DNA of 64,000 nucleotides, taken from Gari tellinella. Its lineage: Eukaryota > Mollusca > Bivalvia > Cardiida > Psammobiidae. The first letter of the stretch is position 1. Each line of letters opens with the position of its first letter. The notes under the pieces are model-generated. The model searched no databases and was not told the DNA's origin. It saw only the letters and a list, made by a program, of their open reading frames with translations. The position numbers were made by a program, and so were the translations under genes. Shown piece after piece: positions 57,201-64,000 of this stretch. Location: NCBI GenBank assembly GCA_922989275.2, contig OV277859.1, forward strand, positions 89,710,198-89,774,197, written 5' to 3'.

Positions 57201-60200
57201 TGTTTTGTGTTCCTATAATTTGTACAGATCTATGAACATTTCAGAGCTACAAAAAATGTTGCATTTTTTCCAAAACTAGCTTTCTTATGTCTATACCAAA
57301 CCCTAAGTTGTGACTACTCAGTACTGAAGATCATTAGAATAGTCTCAACGAGTGGTCACATCATAGTGTTTAACTCTTTCCTCCCTGAAACTTTAAATGG
57401 ACAATTCAACTTTCCATTTAAGTCTAGTCCATTTCTTACTTTTAAGGGTTGGTTTTTGTCAATGTTTGGCATTATGACAAACAGTGAAGACCCTGATCAG
57501 AGGGCTCCTTTCAGAGCCCTCTGATCTGGGTCTTCACTGTTTGCATAGGACAATTGCACTATTCACATAAACACTGTTTGAAAAGGACACCTATATTTGG
57601 GAAAAGGGTTAAGATGACACAAAGCAGGAAATGTTGGAAATATGGCTAGTATACTCACTTTTATATAACAGTAGCAATATTATATGACTTACTTTTTATG
57701 CATGTACATAAGAATCATTCTTGGTAGTTTAACAGCTGTGATGATCAAAGCACCGAAGGCTACAGACCCCAGGTGGTGGAATAGCAGAAGCTTCATGGAA
57801 GAAATGATGGGACAACCTAGGTCTTTCTTGGACCTGAAAGTAAATCAATATATATTATTTACATCATTTATCTCTGAAAGCAAGACTTTCCAAAAACCAA
57901 GTCTCTGAAATACAAACAAGATTTTCAATCTGAAAATACAGTCAAAACTGAATAATTTAAAATCGCTTAAGTCAAATACTTTTATTTCAAAGTTAAAACA
58001 TGGCTTAGCTGAAGAAATATGTGTTGGTTATTAAGCGAGTTCTAATTATCAAGTTTCAACTGCATGTTCTACTTGCTCAATTACTACTTAGTGAAGATAC
58101 ATACCTTAGGATAGCCATTATAGATATACATGTATGGGTAAATTCGAAATAAGCTAGATTGAGTTATAAAGCATTTGACTACATGTACATGTAGCTCATG
58201 GTTTATCTTACATTCTACTAAATTCTAACTGCTCTATAAGTCAAACACTTTTTTCCATCTTACCTAGAGAAGTACCAGGTAGCTACAGTCCCACAGATGA
58301 CCAGTTGTTGACTGGCTATGATAAACTCACTGGTCCAGATCAGGCCTATCACCTGTAGTTTGTAGTTTATTACTTACCTAGAGAAGTACCAGGTAGCTAC
58401 AGTCCCACAGATGACCAGTTGTTGACTGGCTATGATAAACTCACTGGTCCAAATCAGGCCTATCACCTGTAGTTTGTAGTTTATTACTTACCTAGAGAAG
58501 TACCAGGTAGCTACAGTCCCACAGATGATCAGTTGTTGACTGGCTATGATAAACTCACTGGTCCGGATTAGGCCTATCACCTGTAGTTTGTAGTTATTAC
58601 TTACCTAGAGAAGTACCAGGTAGCTACAGTCCCACAGATGACCAGTTGTTGACTGGCTATGATAAACTCACTGGTCTGGATCAGGCCTATCACCTGTAGT
58701 TTGTAGTTATTACTTACCTAGAGAAGTACCAGGTAGCTACAGTCCCACAGATGACCAGTTGTTGACTGGCTATGATAAACTCGCTGGTCCAGATCAGGCC
58801 TATCAGATGATACCACCACATGTATGACACAGTCTCATGCTCCGTGTACTTCACATAGCCGTCAGCATCACGACTTGCCTTCTCTGAAATAAACAGGACC
58901 AAGTGACAGAGCACAACTGTGATGAGAGCTCAAGTAGTATACCGATAACTGTTAACCCTTAGCCTGCCAATCACGACTATAGCTCCATATGCAAACAGCT
59001 TGGATCTGGATGAGACGCCGAGTAACTCGGCGTCTCATCCGGATCCAAGCTGTTTGACACTCGGACAACATTTTCAGCAATTTTGAGCAACTTTGAAGCA
59101 CTTTGAAACTTGAAGCAGACGAGAAATATAGCAGACGACAATTTATTTGGCGGGCTAAGAGTTAAATACATGGGCACAAACCCATTAGTCCTCATACTGT
59201 TTCTAGTTTTGAAGACAGGTAAAGTTCTTCCTGCTTTATTTTCAGCCTGCTTTAAGCTACATCTGCTAAGATATAAAAAACATCTCTTATGTTACATATT
59301 CCTAACTGTATAAAGAGGAACTATTTTCTTCAGTGGAGGAATAAATTGGAGGCATAAAAAGGCATATTCATGCGGTAATGATTTCAATTGGCCATTCAAA
59401 TACAAAATTGACAAACAGTCATATCATAGGGTTTGATACAAACATAAGGATTTCAGTGTTCCAAGTACTTTCCTTATCTAAAGTTCTAATGAGATCAAAC
59501 AGGGTTCCAGAAAAGAGGGAGTAAACAAATCCAACATCACCCATTTCAGAACCAATCCTATTGTGTCAATACTCATTAGAATCGTCTCGAAGAGACAATT
59601 CTAATAAGTAGTTATTCTAATAAGCAGTAACACTATAGGGTTTTATTCAGAAATTAAGATTTTATTTTTTGAAATATTCCCTCTATCTGGACCTTTAAAT
59701 CAACAGTAAACAAATCCAACATCACCCATTTCAGAACCAAATCCTATGGTGTCACTACTTATTAGAATTGTCTCGAAGAGACGATTCTAATGAGTAGTAA
59801 CACCATAGGGTTTAATCTAGAAATAAAGATTTTATTTTTTTTAAATATTTGAAATATTGCCTTTATCGGGAGCTTTAAATCAAGGCTTACCTGATGTTGA
59901 GAGGAAGGCAAGGACAATGACCCAGTACATGAAGAAACCAATCAGGATGACAAATGTGAACATTGGCTGTAGAAGTAGGCACGGTATGGACGCTATACAC
60001 TTGCCTGCCTCGTGGAACAAGGTTACAACCAGAGAGATACGCTTCCTCATCACCAGGATCACCAACAACAATATCACCTACAATAGACACAACAACATGA
60101 CCATTAACACAACAACATCACCTACAATAGACACAACAGTATCACCTATAACAAACACAACAACAATATCATCTAGAACACAACAAATCCACTTTATCAG

Positions 60201-60428
60201 TTGACTAACAACAATATTTGTCGTAGGATGTTTTGTAAGAAGGGCTCCTGATTTGTAAGCCCATAATGAGGTAAGAACTTACTGTTAAAACGGTGGCTAT
60301 GATGGAATAGGTGAGGAAGGCCCGTTCACTGTTGATCTCTACATCCAGCACAGGTAAGTTGATAGCTTCATCCTTGTCCAGTTTGTTCTTGATGTCCACA
60401 TAGGTCCACCACAGAAAACTAGTACCCA
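51190..60428 (-). CDS. slc44a: Choline transporter-like protein (SLC44/CTL family), C-terminal ten exons
   Basis: The minus-strand join is 60428-60283, 60077-59891, 58883-58718, 57833-57693, 56915-56800, 54956-54919, 54146-54018, 52608-52516, 51895-51800 and 51276-51190. The roughly 400-residue product has the order of family landmarks seen in CTL proteins: [13 protein letters not shown] helix, [44 protein letters not shown], a Cys-rich [15 protein letters not shown] segment, [55 protein letters not shown], then [10 protein letters not shown] and a short acidic tail. Family knowledge: SLC44 proteins are multi-pass membrane proteins of plasma membrane and organelles that transport choline or ethanolamine. 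The CTL1 or CTL2/4/5 type cannot be fixed without the N-terminal half, which lies beyond 64000. Every junction is GT-AG and phase-consistent. Confidence 0.93.
51522..51780 (-). mobile_element. Family A MITE
   Basis: TTAACTTATTACCGAATAAA to TAGGGTAAAGGGTTAA, inside an SLC44 intron. Confidence 0.72.
51800..51895 (-). CDS. slc44a: SLC44 exon i
   Basis: Acceptor TTGCTACAG, donor GTATGT. Exactly 32 codons: [20 protein letters not shown] then [12 protein letters not shown]. The DGSAERPYF motif is diagnostic of the SLC44 C-terminus. Confidence 0.94.
51929..52151 (-). mobile_element. Family A MITE, degraded
   Basis: TTAACTTATTACCAATAGAT to GGAACACTGGGTTAA, 33 bp upstream of SLC44 exon i in gene orientation. 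The core has lost one arm. Confidence 0.65.
52412..52472. repeat. CAAACAGT hairpin
   Basis: GCAAACAGTTTAGACCCAGT facing TCAGGGTCTGCCCTGTTG around GAGGGCCCTC. Confidence 0.55.
52516..52608 (-). CDS. slc44a: SLC44 exon h
   Basis: Acceptor ATGTTTCAG, donor GTAAG. Exactly 31 codons: [20 protein letters not shown] then [11 protein letters not shown], the penultimate membrane helix of CTL proteins. Confidence 0.94.
52806..53997 (+). mobile_element. Family A MITE interrupted by the pogo-like element
   Basis: The left part (ACCATTTACCCTAAATCCTG and a shortened core) and the right part (ATTAATGGGTTAA at 53994) flank the TA-type element. Confidence 0.55.
52966..53925 (+). mobile_element. Pogo/Tigger-like non-autonomous element
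   Basis: Inverted ends CAGTGTAGCTCCATTACTTC and TAATGGAGCTACACTG, TA duplicated on each side, subterminal CGCGGTCC / GGACCCC-type repeats. The 960-bp interior has no transposase frame. Sits in the intron between SLC44 exons g and h. Confidence 0.75.
54018..54146 (-). CDS. slc44a: SLC44 exon g
   Basis: Acceptor TGCTTCAG, donor GTGAGA. Exactly 43 codons: [43 protein letters not shown]. Matches the re-entrant/helix region [18 protein letters not shown] of the family. Confidence 0.94.
54322..54392. repeat. CAAACAGT hairpin
   Basis: GCAAAAAGGTTTGAGCCAGA facing GATCAGGCTCCAAACTGTTT around TGCCAAGTTACTTGGCA. Confidence 0.6.
54670..54760. repeat. A-type hairpin
   Basis: AAAGCGGGTTAAAGGTGAAG facing CTTTACATTTAGCCTGCTTT around GCTCCTTAAGGAAC. 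Confidence 0.55.
54919..54956 (-). CDS. slc44a: SLC44 exon f (38-bp micro-exon)
   Basis: Acceptor TTTTTTCCCCAG, donor GTAAGT. Encodes (A)[12 protein letters not shown], the conserved GTNFC motif of SLC44 proteins. The small size is supported by phase on both sides. Confidence 0.92.
55316..56843 (-). repeat. 43-bp minisatellite of an exon end plus 5' splice site, 35 copies
   Basis: Minus-strand unit: 34 bp of exon e (AAATACCTTAATCAAAATGC and CTATACTGTCATAG) followed directly by GTAAGTCTC. I counted 35 units. The one nearest the exon (56794) is the real donor. About 25 units keep AG|GT, nine read ATAGATAAGT (GT changed to AT: 55546, 55675, 56149, 56192, 56321, 56364, 56579, 56708, 56751), and the most distal reads GC. 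The duplication joint shares GTCTC between exon and intron. Reading past the true donor meets a TAA within the next unit. Confidence 0.93.
56800..56915 (-). CDS. slc44a: SLC44 exon e (Cys-rich, ends in repeat array)
   Basis: Acceptor TTGTTTTTCAG, donor GTAAGT at 56799-56794. Encodes [20 protein letters not shown] then [18 protein letters not shown]. In phase 1 it joins the next exon to give [14 protein letters not shown], as in the family. Its last 34 bases plus donor are the unit of the 43-bp minisatellite that follows. Confidence 0.93.
57003..57072. repeat. CAAACAGT hairpin, partly deleted
   Basis: GCAAATAGTGTAGAACCTAA and GGGTCTACACTGTTTGCC in an SLC44 intron. Confidence 0.5.
57090..57109. 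repeat. 20-bp T run
   Basis: Homopolymer within the intron between SLC44 exons e and d. Confidence 0.7.
57374..57613 (+). mobile_element. Family C MITE, CTCCCTGAAA type
   Basis: TAACTCTTTCCTCCCTGAAA to TGGGAAAAGGGTTAA, with core ACAAACAGTGAAGACCCTGA and inverse. Confidence 0.65.
57693..57833 (-). CDS. slc44a: SLC44 exon d
   Basis: Acceptor TTTACTTTCAG, donor GTAAGT. Encodes [18 protein letters not shown], then [20 protein letters not shown] and MILMYMHKK. The HHLGSVAFG segment is one of the best conserved SLC44 motifs. Confidence 0.93.
58261..58804 (-). repeat. Five tandem copies of the 3' half of SLC44 exon c with its donor
   Basis: Copies start at 58261, 58375, 58489, 58602 and 58715 (period 114 or 113 bp). 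Each holds the exon end from GTGATAGGCCTG to CTCTAG, the donor GTAAG and a short intronic piece ending AAACTACAG. Copies 1-4 lack the 5' half of the exon. In the phase leaving the true exon, joining a copy would read AG|G TGA, a stop. Confidence 0.9.
58718..58883 (-). CDS. slc44a: SLC44 exon c
   Basis: Acceptor TTTATTTCAG is above 58883. Encodes [18 protein letters not shown], a luminal loop, then the helix [19 protein letters not shown] and [15 protein letters not shown]. Donor GTAAGT. It is the only complete copy of the five tandem copies and carries the upstream half missing from the others. Confidence 0.92.
58952..59165 (+). mobile_element. Family C MITE, TAGCCTGCCA type
   Basis: TTAACCCTTAGCCTGCCAAT to GGCGGGCTAAGAGTTAA. 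Core GCAAACAGCTTGGATCTGGA around GACGCCGAGTAACTCGGCGTC. Near-identical inverse copy at 63222-63435. Confidence 0.8.
59180..59380 (+). mobile_element. Family A MITE, eroded
   Basis: CCCATTAGTCCTCATACTGT, a one-armed core, then GCATATTCATGCGGTAATGA. Termini degraded. Confidence 0.5.
59500..59875 (+). mobile_element. Two family D copies, tandem and degraded
   Basis: CAAATCCAACATCACCCATT and the ATTAGAATCGTCTCGAAGAG hairpin occur twice (about 59505-59695 and 59705-59875), suggesting a duplicated element. A family H right-end fragment (TTGTCGTAGGATGTTTTGTA) lies near 60217. Confidence 0.62.
59891..60077 (-). CDS. slc44a: SLC44 exon b (two membrane helices)
   Basis: Encodes [18 protein letters not shown], a basic loop typical of CTL proteins, then a second helix [18 protein letters not shown]. 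The acceptor CTATTGTAG is part of a small tandem repeat (see 60073-60190). The donor GTAAG follows TCAG. 62 codons plus one base. Confidence 0.9.
60073..60190 (-). repeat. Short tandem repeats spanning the exon b acceptor
   Basis: The plus-strand motif ATCACCTACAATAGACACAA occurs at 60073 and 60117, with weaker copies at 60141 and 60168. On the minus strand it is TGTCTATTGTAG followed by GTGAT, which is the 3' splice site plus the first exon bases. The array therefore copies an acceptor. Confidence 0.65.
60283..60428 (-). CDS. slc44a: SLC44 exon a
   Basis: Acceptor TATTTCAG lies just above 60428 and donor GTAAG just below 60283. Encodes [15 protein letters not shown], a luminal/linker stretch, then [15 protein letters not shown], the start of a membrane helix. 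The first two bases complete a codon from an exon outside the window. Ends in phase 0. Confidence 0.88.
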
Positions 60429-60786
60429 CTGAAATATATACAAACAGGGGATGTTTCAGCTTTGATCACAATTGAGTGCATGATCTGGGTTGTTGTTGTT
60501 GTTTTTTCTGCTAAGGTTTAATGTACCACAAAAGCTTTTCAAATATGTCATGATTGTCATCCCAATGTCATCATAATTTTTATTACACTGGTCAGCATTA
60601 TGCCTATTTTCATATGGGCGTTAGCTGTCTACTTGAGGCAGATATACCTGGAGCGTTGCCATATTGTGATAGCAAATTATAGGCATAATTATGGCATGAA
60701 ACCAAAACCAGTCCAATTGTCTCCATAACTTGAATTACCCCCCTTCCTTTTTTTTGCCTCTAATTATTTCTACACTAAGGAACTTA

Positions 60787-61036
60787 ACCGATAACCCCAT
60801 AAATACACCTTTTTATGCCTTTAATTTATTCCTCTACTGAAGAAAAAAGTTCCAATTTATACTGCTACAAATAAGAATCATCAGAATTGTTTTCTATATT
60901 TTAGCAGATAATAGCTTAAAGCAGGCTGAAAGTAAAGCAGAATGCGCCTTAAGGTGCATTCTGCTTTACTTTCAACCTGCTTTAAGTGGTCACCTATCTT
61001 CAAAACTAGAAACAGGCTATGGGGTAATGGGTTAAT
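60787..61036 (-). mobile_element. Family A MITE
   Basis: TTAACCGATAACCCCATAAA to GGGGTAATGGGTTAA with intact core. A truncated right half ends at 61196. Confidence 0.78.
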
Positions 61037-61271
61037 AGTCCCCACCTAGGAGGTCCTGAACATGAAACAGTCAGAACGCATGTTTAGTATAATTTCAGTT
61101 AAAAGCTTAAGGAGCATTCTGCTTTACTTTTAACCTGCTGTTACAAATATTATTTTTCTTCAAACAGGCTGAAACAGGCTAGGGGGTAAAGGGTTAAAGG
61201 AGTTATAAATTTATAATCCTGCTCTTAGCAGTCACCTGATTTTGCTTGTGCACCTGTGGCTATGGGATATG

Positions 61272-61522
61272 TTTACCCTTTACCTCATCGCCTGTGTCTA
61301 GTTTTGAAGACAGGTGACCACCTAAAACAGGTTGAAAGTAAAGCAGAATGTGCCTTAAGGCACATTCTGCTTCACTTTCAGCCTGTTTTAAGCTATAATC
61401 TGCTAGGCTATATAAAATATTTGTAATGGTAATTGTTCATGAGGATGTAAATTGGAACTATTTTCTTCAGCTGAGGAATAAATCAAATACGCTAAAAGTC
61501 GCTTCTATGGGGGAAAGGGTTA
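61272..61522 (+). mobile_element. Family A MITE
   Basis: TTTACCCTTTACCTCATCGC to GGGGGAAAGGGTTAA with intact core. Confidence 0.75.
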
Positions 61523-61862
61523 AACTGAAGAAACATGAATGCTGTCTTAACAGGATCCAGATCAGACACGAAATTGGAAGTCAAGATTAGCACAGTACAA
61601 GCTCATATTCATGGTGCCTGAAGGAAATCACTTCTGACATTAAGGACTTACATTCATAGCCATTTTATGTGTTGTTTGGAGAATATCTCCAGATAACAAA
61701 ATGGAAGACTGATTAAATTTCAAAATCAAAATTCCTCCTTTATCCGCATGAAAAGAGATAGGACATTAATCTAGGTTATTAATAGTTGCAGACATATAGC
61801 GATAAAACTGGGGTAAAAATGGTTTGATTCTTATTTTACTTAGAACCAACTTGCATGTATCA

Positions 61863-61938
61863 TTTGCAAACAGTGTAGATCCTAATCAGAAGGATAATTA
61901 TGGATCCCTCTGACCAGGGCCTATACTGTCTGCATTAC
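61863..61938. repeat. CAAACAGT hairpin
   Basis: GCAAACAGTGTAGATCCTAA facing CCAGGGCCTATACTGTCTGC. Confidence 0.55.
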
Positions 61939-62057
61939 TTTTACATATTGTCTAGAAAAAACTCTAAATTCCATAAAAAATAGCATTTTTTTCAGAAAGT
62001 GGAAAGGTCGATTGAATAGAATTGCCATGGTAATGGTAAACAGGTGAGGGTTTGCTT

Positions 62058-62275
62058 TTGAACTCTTTAACTGTTGAGTAATTTTTTGCATCTGCCAAAA
62101 TTGTCGTCTGCTACATATCTAAAATAAGATTTTACAAAAATTTCTTTACAAATAGGTTTGCAGTGTCTAACAATTTTGATCCTGATAAGATGCAGATCAT
62201 TACTCAGTGTTTCGTCCAGATTCAAATCTTTTTGCAAAAGGTATCACGTTTTTGCCGCAAGCATGTAAAGAATTA
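62058..62275 (+). mobile_element. Family C MITE, GCATGCTGGG type, divergent
   Basis: GAACTCTTTAACTGTTGAGT to GCAAGCATGTAAAGAATTAA. Core partly decayed. Confidence 0.55.
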
Positions 62276-62448
62276 ATTCTCTTTCCCATTAGTTTCGACC
62301 TCACACAGAAATTTATCATTAGCCACAAAAGTAGGAAACTTAAGTGTAACTTTCTCAATAATTGATGCAATTAAAAGTGAATGAAATTGCAATCATTCAT
62401 ACTTGGATGTATATCGTGACAACCATCAACTTGAGTGGAAACTGAATC

Positions 62449-62687
62449 ATAACTCTTTGCATGCTGGGTAATTTTTTTCGTCTGTAACAGTTGTCTTTTG
62501 CTACATTTCTATAATTGCATTTATCTAAGTTTATTTTCAAAACAAGGTCAGAGTGTCAAACAGTTTGGATCATGATGAGACGCCGCGTTATATAGACGCC
62601 GCATAACGCGGCGTCTCATCAAGATCCAAACTGTTTGCAAAGGTAATCACTGTGGCGGATATCTGCCGCTAGCATGGAAAGAGTTAA
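62449..62687 (+). mobile_element. Family C MITE, GCATGCTGGG type
   Basis: ATAACTCTTTGCATGCTGGG to CTAGCATGGAAAGAGTTAA. Core CAAACAGTTTGGATCATGAT around a double GACGCCGCGTTA / TAACGCGGCGTC centre. Confidence 0.76.
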
Positions 62688-62883
62688 CTTGCCAAGATGC
62701 CACTTGTCAGAAACGTGCAAACAGTTTGGAACCAGATCGGACATAAAATAATTCAGCATCTGATCTGGATTCAAACTGATCCATAGTTATATTTAGATTT
62801 CTTCAATTAAATAAATATGAAATTCAACATGCAGAATACTAGTAAATTTTTTAAGCTTTTTAAGGCAGTAGAGTGTGTGTGCG

Positions 62884-63082
62884 TTTGTAAATGTCCCTTT
62901 CTGCCATCTATGGGCTAATGGACGCCCAAGAGAAAGGGGAACTGATACAGAAAACCTGGGTGCGATGCCCTACTCTTATTATCAATTAACTTCTCTGATT
63001 CTTTTAGATGCCCAGTGTAAAGCACTGATACATCGGACCTCGGTTTTTATAAAGTCTTATCTGAAGGACTTGGTCCGACATA
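62884..63082 (-). mobile_element. tRNA-derived SINE copy (body)
   Basis: Inverse of the body of the SINE at 5155: TTTCTGCCATCTATGGGCTA, ATGCCCTACTCTTATTATCA, GTAAAGCACTGATACATC and a final GGACTTGGTCCG-like end. Confidence 0.65.
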
Positions 63083-63221
63083 ACTATTTTCAGGCTGATG
63101 GCAAACCTGTGTGATTACCTTTGCAAACAGTTTGGATCCTGATGAGATGTCAAGTGACTAAGATCCTAATTTGGAAAGAGTTTTAAGAGTAGCAGACAAC
63201 AACTGTTCCAGACAAAAAAAC

Positions 63222-63435
63222 TTAACCCTTAGCCCGCCAAATAAATTGTCGTCTGCTATATTTCTCGTCTGCTTCAAGTTTCAAATTGCTTCAAAGTTGC
63301 TCAAAATTGCTGAAAATGTTGTCTGAGTGTCAAACAGCTTGGATCCGGATGAGACGCCGAGTTACTCGGCGTCACATCCGGATCCAAGCTGTTTGCATAT
63401 GGAGCTATAGTCGTGAGTGGCAGGCTAAGGGTTAA
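63222..63435 (-). mobile_element. Family C MITE, TAGCCTGCCA type
   Basis: TTAACCCTTAGCCCGCCAAA to GTGGCAGGCTAAGGGTTAA. Inverse of 58952-59165, nearly identical over its length. Confidence 0.8.
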
Positions 63436-63587
63436 TGTTCAAAGACTTAGGGGATGTTTTTTATTAGTCTCATTATCCCTTGTCATTCTAAAATAACACC
63501 TGCTTTAAAAAATGTTGTCTTCAAAAGAAATTGTTAAATCTATATTTTAAGTCTATAAACTACAGAAATTAAAATGTTTATCATAAT

Positions 63588-63657
63588 GTTTTGAATTTTG
63601 ATCAAACACCCAATTACCTGGTGTCTCACTGTGATCTAGATCAATATTGTTTGCAAG
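63588..63657. repeat. CAAACAGT hairpin, decayed
   Basis: TTTTGATCAAACACCCAATT facing GTGATCTAGATCAATATTGT. Nothing else recognised from 63660 to 64000. Confidence 0.4.
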
Positions 63658-64000
63658 TAGTGTTTAGCAGGTTAAAGGCTAAGATAAGGACCAATCAGAT
63701 TTATCTGTCCAAGTACCTCCGAGGCTGTTAGCTAGAAATGAAACCGTACAAACAGCCCCCTTAACAGGTTAATACCTGAAATTATTTTGATAAGAAAAAA
63801 AACAGAATTAGATACCTGCAGATTCAAATATTGCTTCGAGATATACGAGAGATTAAATCCGAATCAATATTTACAATGAAACAGATATTAGATTCTATCA
63901 TGATAAGATTTCCTCATATTGTCTGGCTTTTTAATTATGTTTAGGGCAACAGGCTCTTTGCAGAATCTTTATTACATTTGATTAAAAAATAAGAATAACC

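Noticed and set aside
57684..57908. 74-residue plus-strand frame
   Set aside because: It is the antisense shadow of SLC44 exon d, which is supported by family motifs and splice phases.

Overview
This is eukaryotic, intron-bearing, AT-rich nuclear DNA, very probably from a bivalve mollusc. That placement is an inference. It rests on repeats of a kind common in molluscan genomes: elements with a GCTCACCTGAGC head, pearl-like or Helentron-like elements with ~160-bp tandem cores, tRNA-derived SINEs, and very dense palindromic MITEs. There is no sign of bacterial or viral gene organisation. Most short open reading frames in the window are translations of repeats.

Three protein-coding loci can be supported. 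(1) Positions 1-7123, plus strand: the last four exons of a protein-tyrosine-kinase gene. They cover the C-lobe from the end of the activation segment to a short C-terminal tail, and splice phases agree at every junction. (2) Positions 30715-32118, plus strand: an intronless open frame with 16 complete C2H2 zinc fingers. It is cut by a stop in finger 17 and followed by decayed fingers split by transposon insertions. It is preceded by about 2.5 kb of minisatellite that looks derived from the zinc-finger linker. (3) Positions 60428-51190, minus strand: the last ten exons (about 400 residues) of a choline-transporter-like (SLC44/CTL) gene. All junction phases agree. Earlier exons of loci 1 and 3 lie outside the window.

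The rest is repeat. At least 30 copies of one TTAA-flanked MITE (family A, about 250 bp) occur, several nested inside each other at TTAA sites within their own palindrome. Other families have TA, 6-bp or TTAA target duplications. The same few palindromic cores recur inside elements with different termini, which suggests combinatorial exchange of hairpin core and transposon end. Larger elements include two pearl/Helentron-like elements (235-1787 and 33247-35170), a TA-flanked element carrying a 5S-rRNA-derived segment (5652-6980), and a pogo/Tigger-like element (52966-53925).

The most unusual biology is at the SLC44 gene. Three separate tandem duplications lie exactly across splice junctions: a 35-copy, 43-bp array in which each unit carries an exon end plus 5' splice site; five copies of another exon end plus its donor; and a smaller acceptor-containing array. 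All work here is by eye. Element boundaries away from clear target duplications are approximate.
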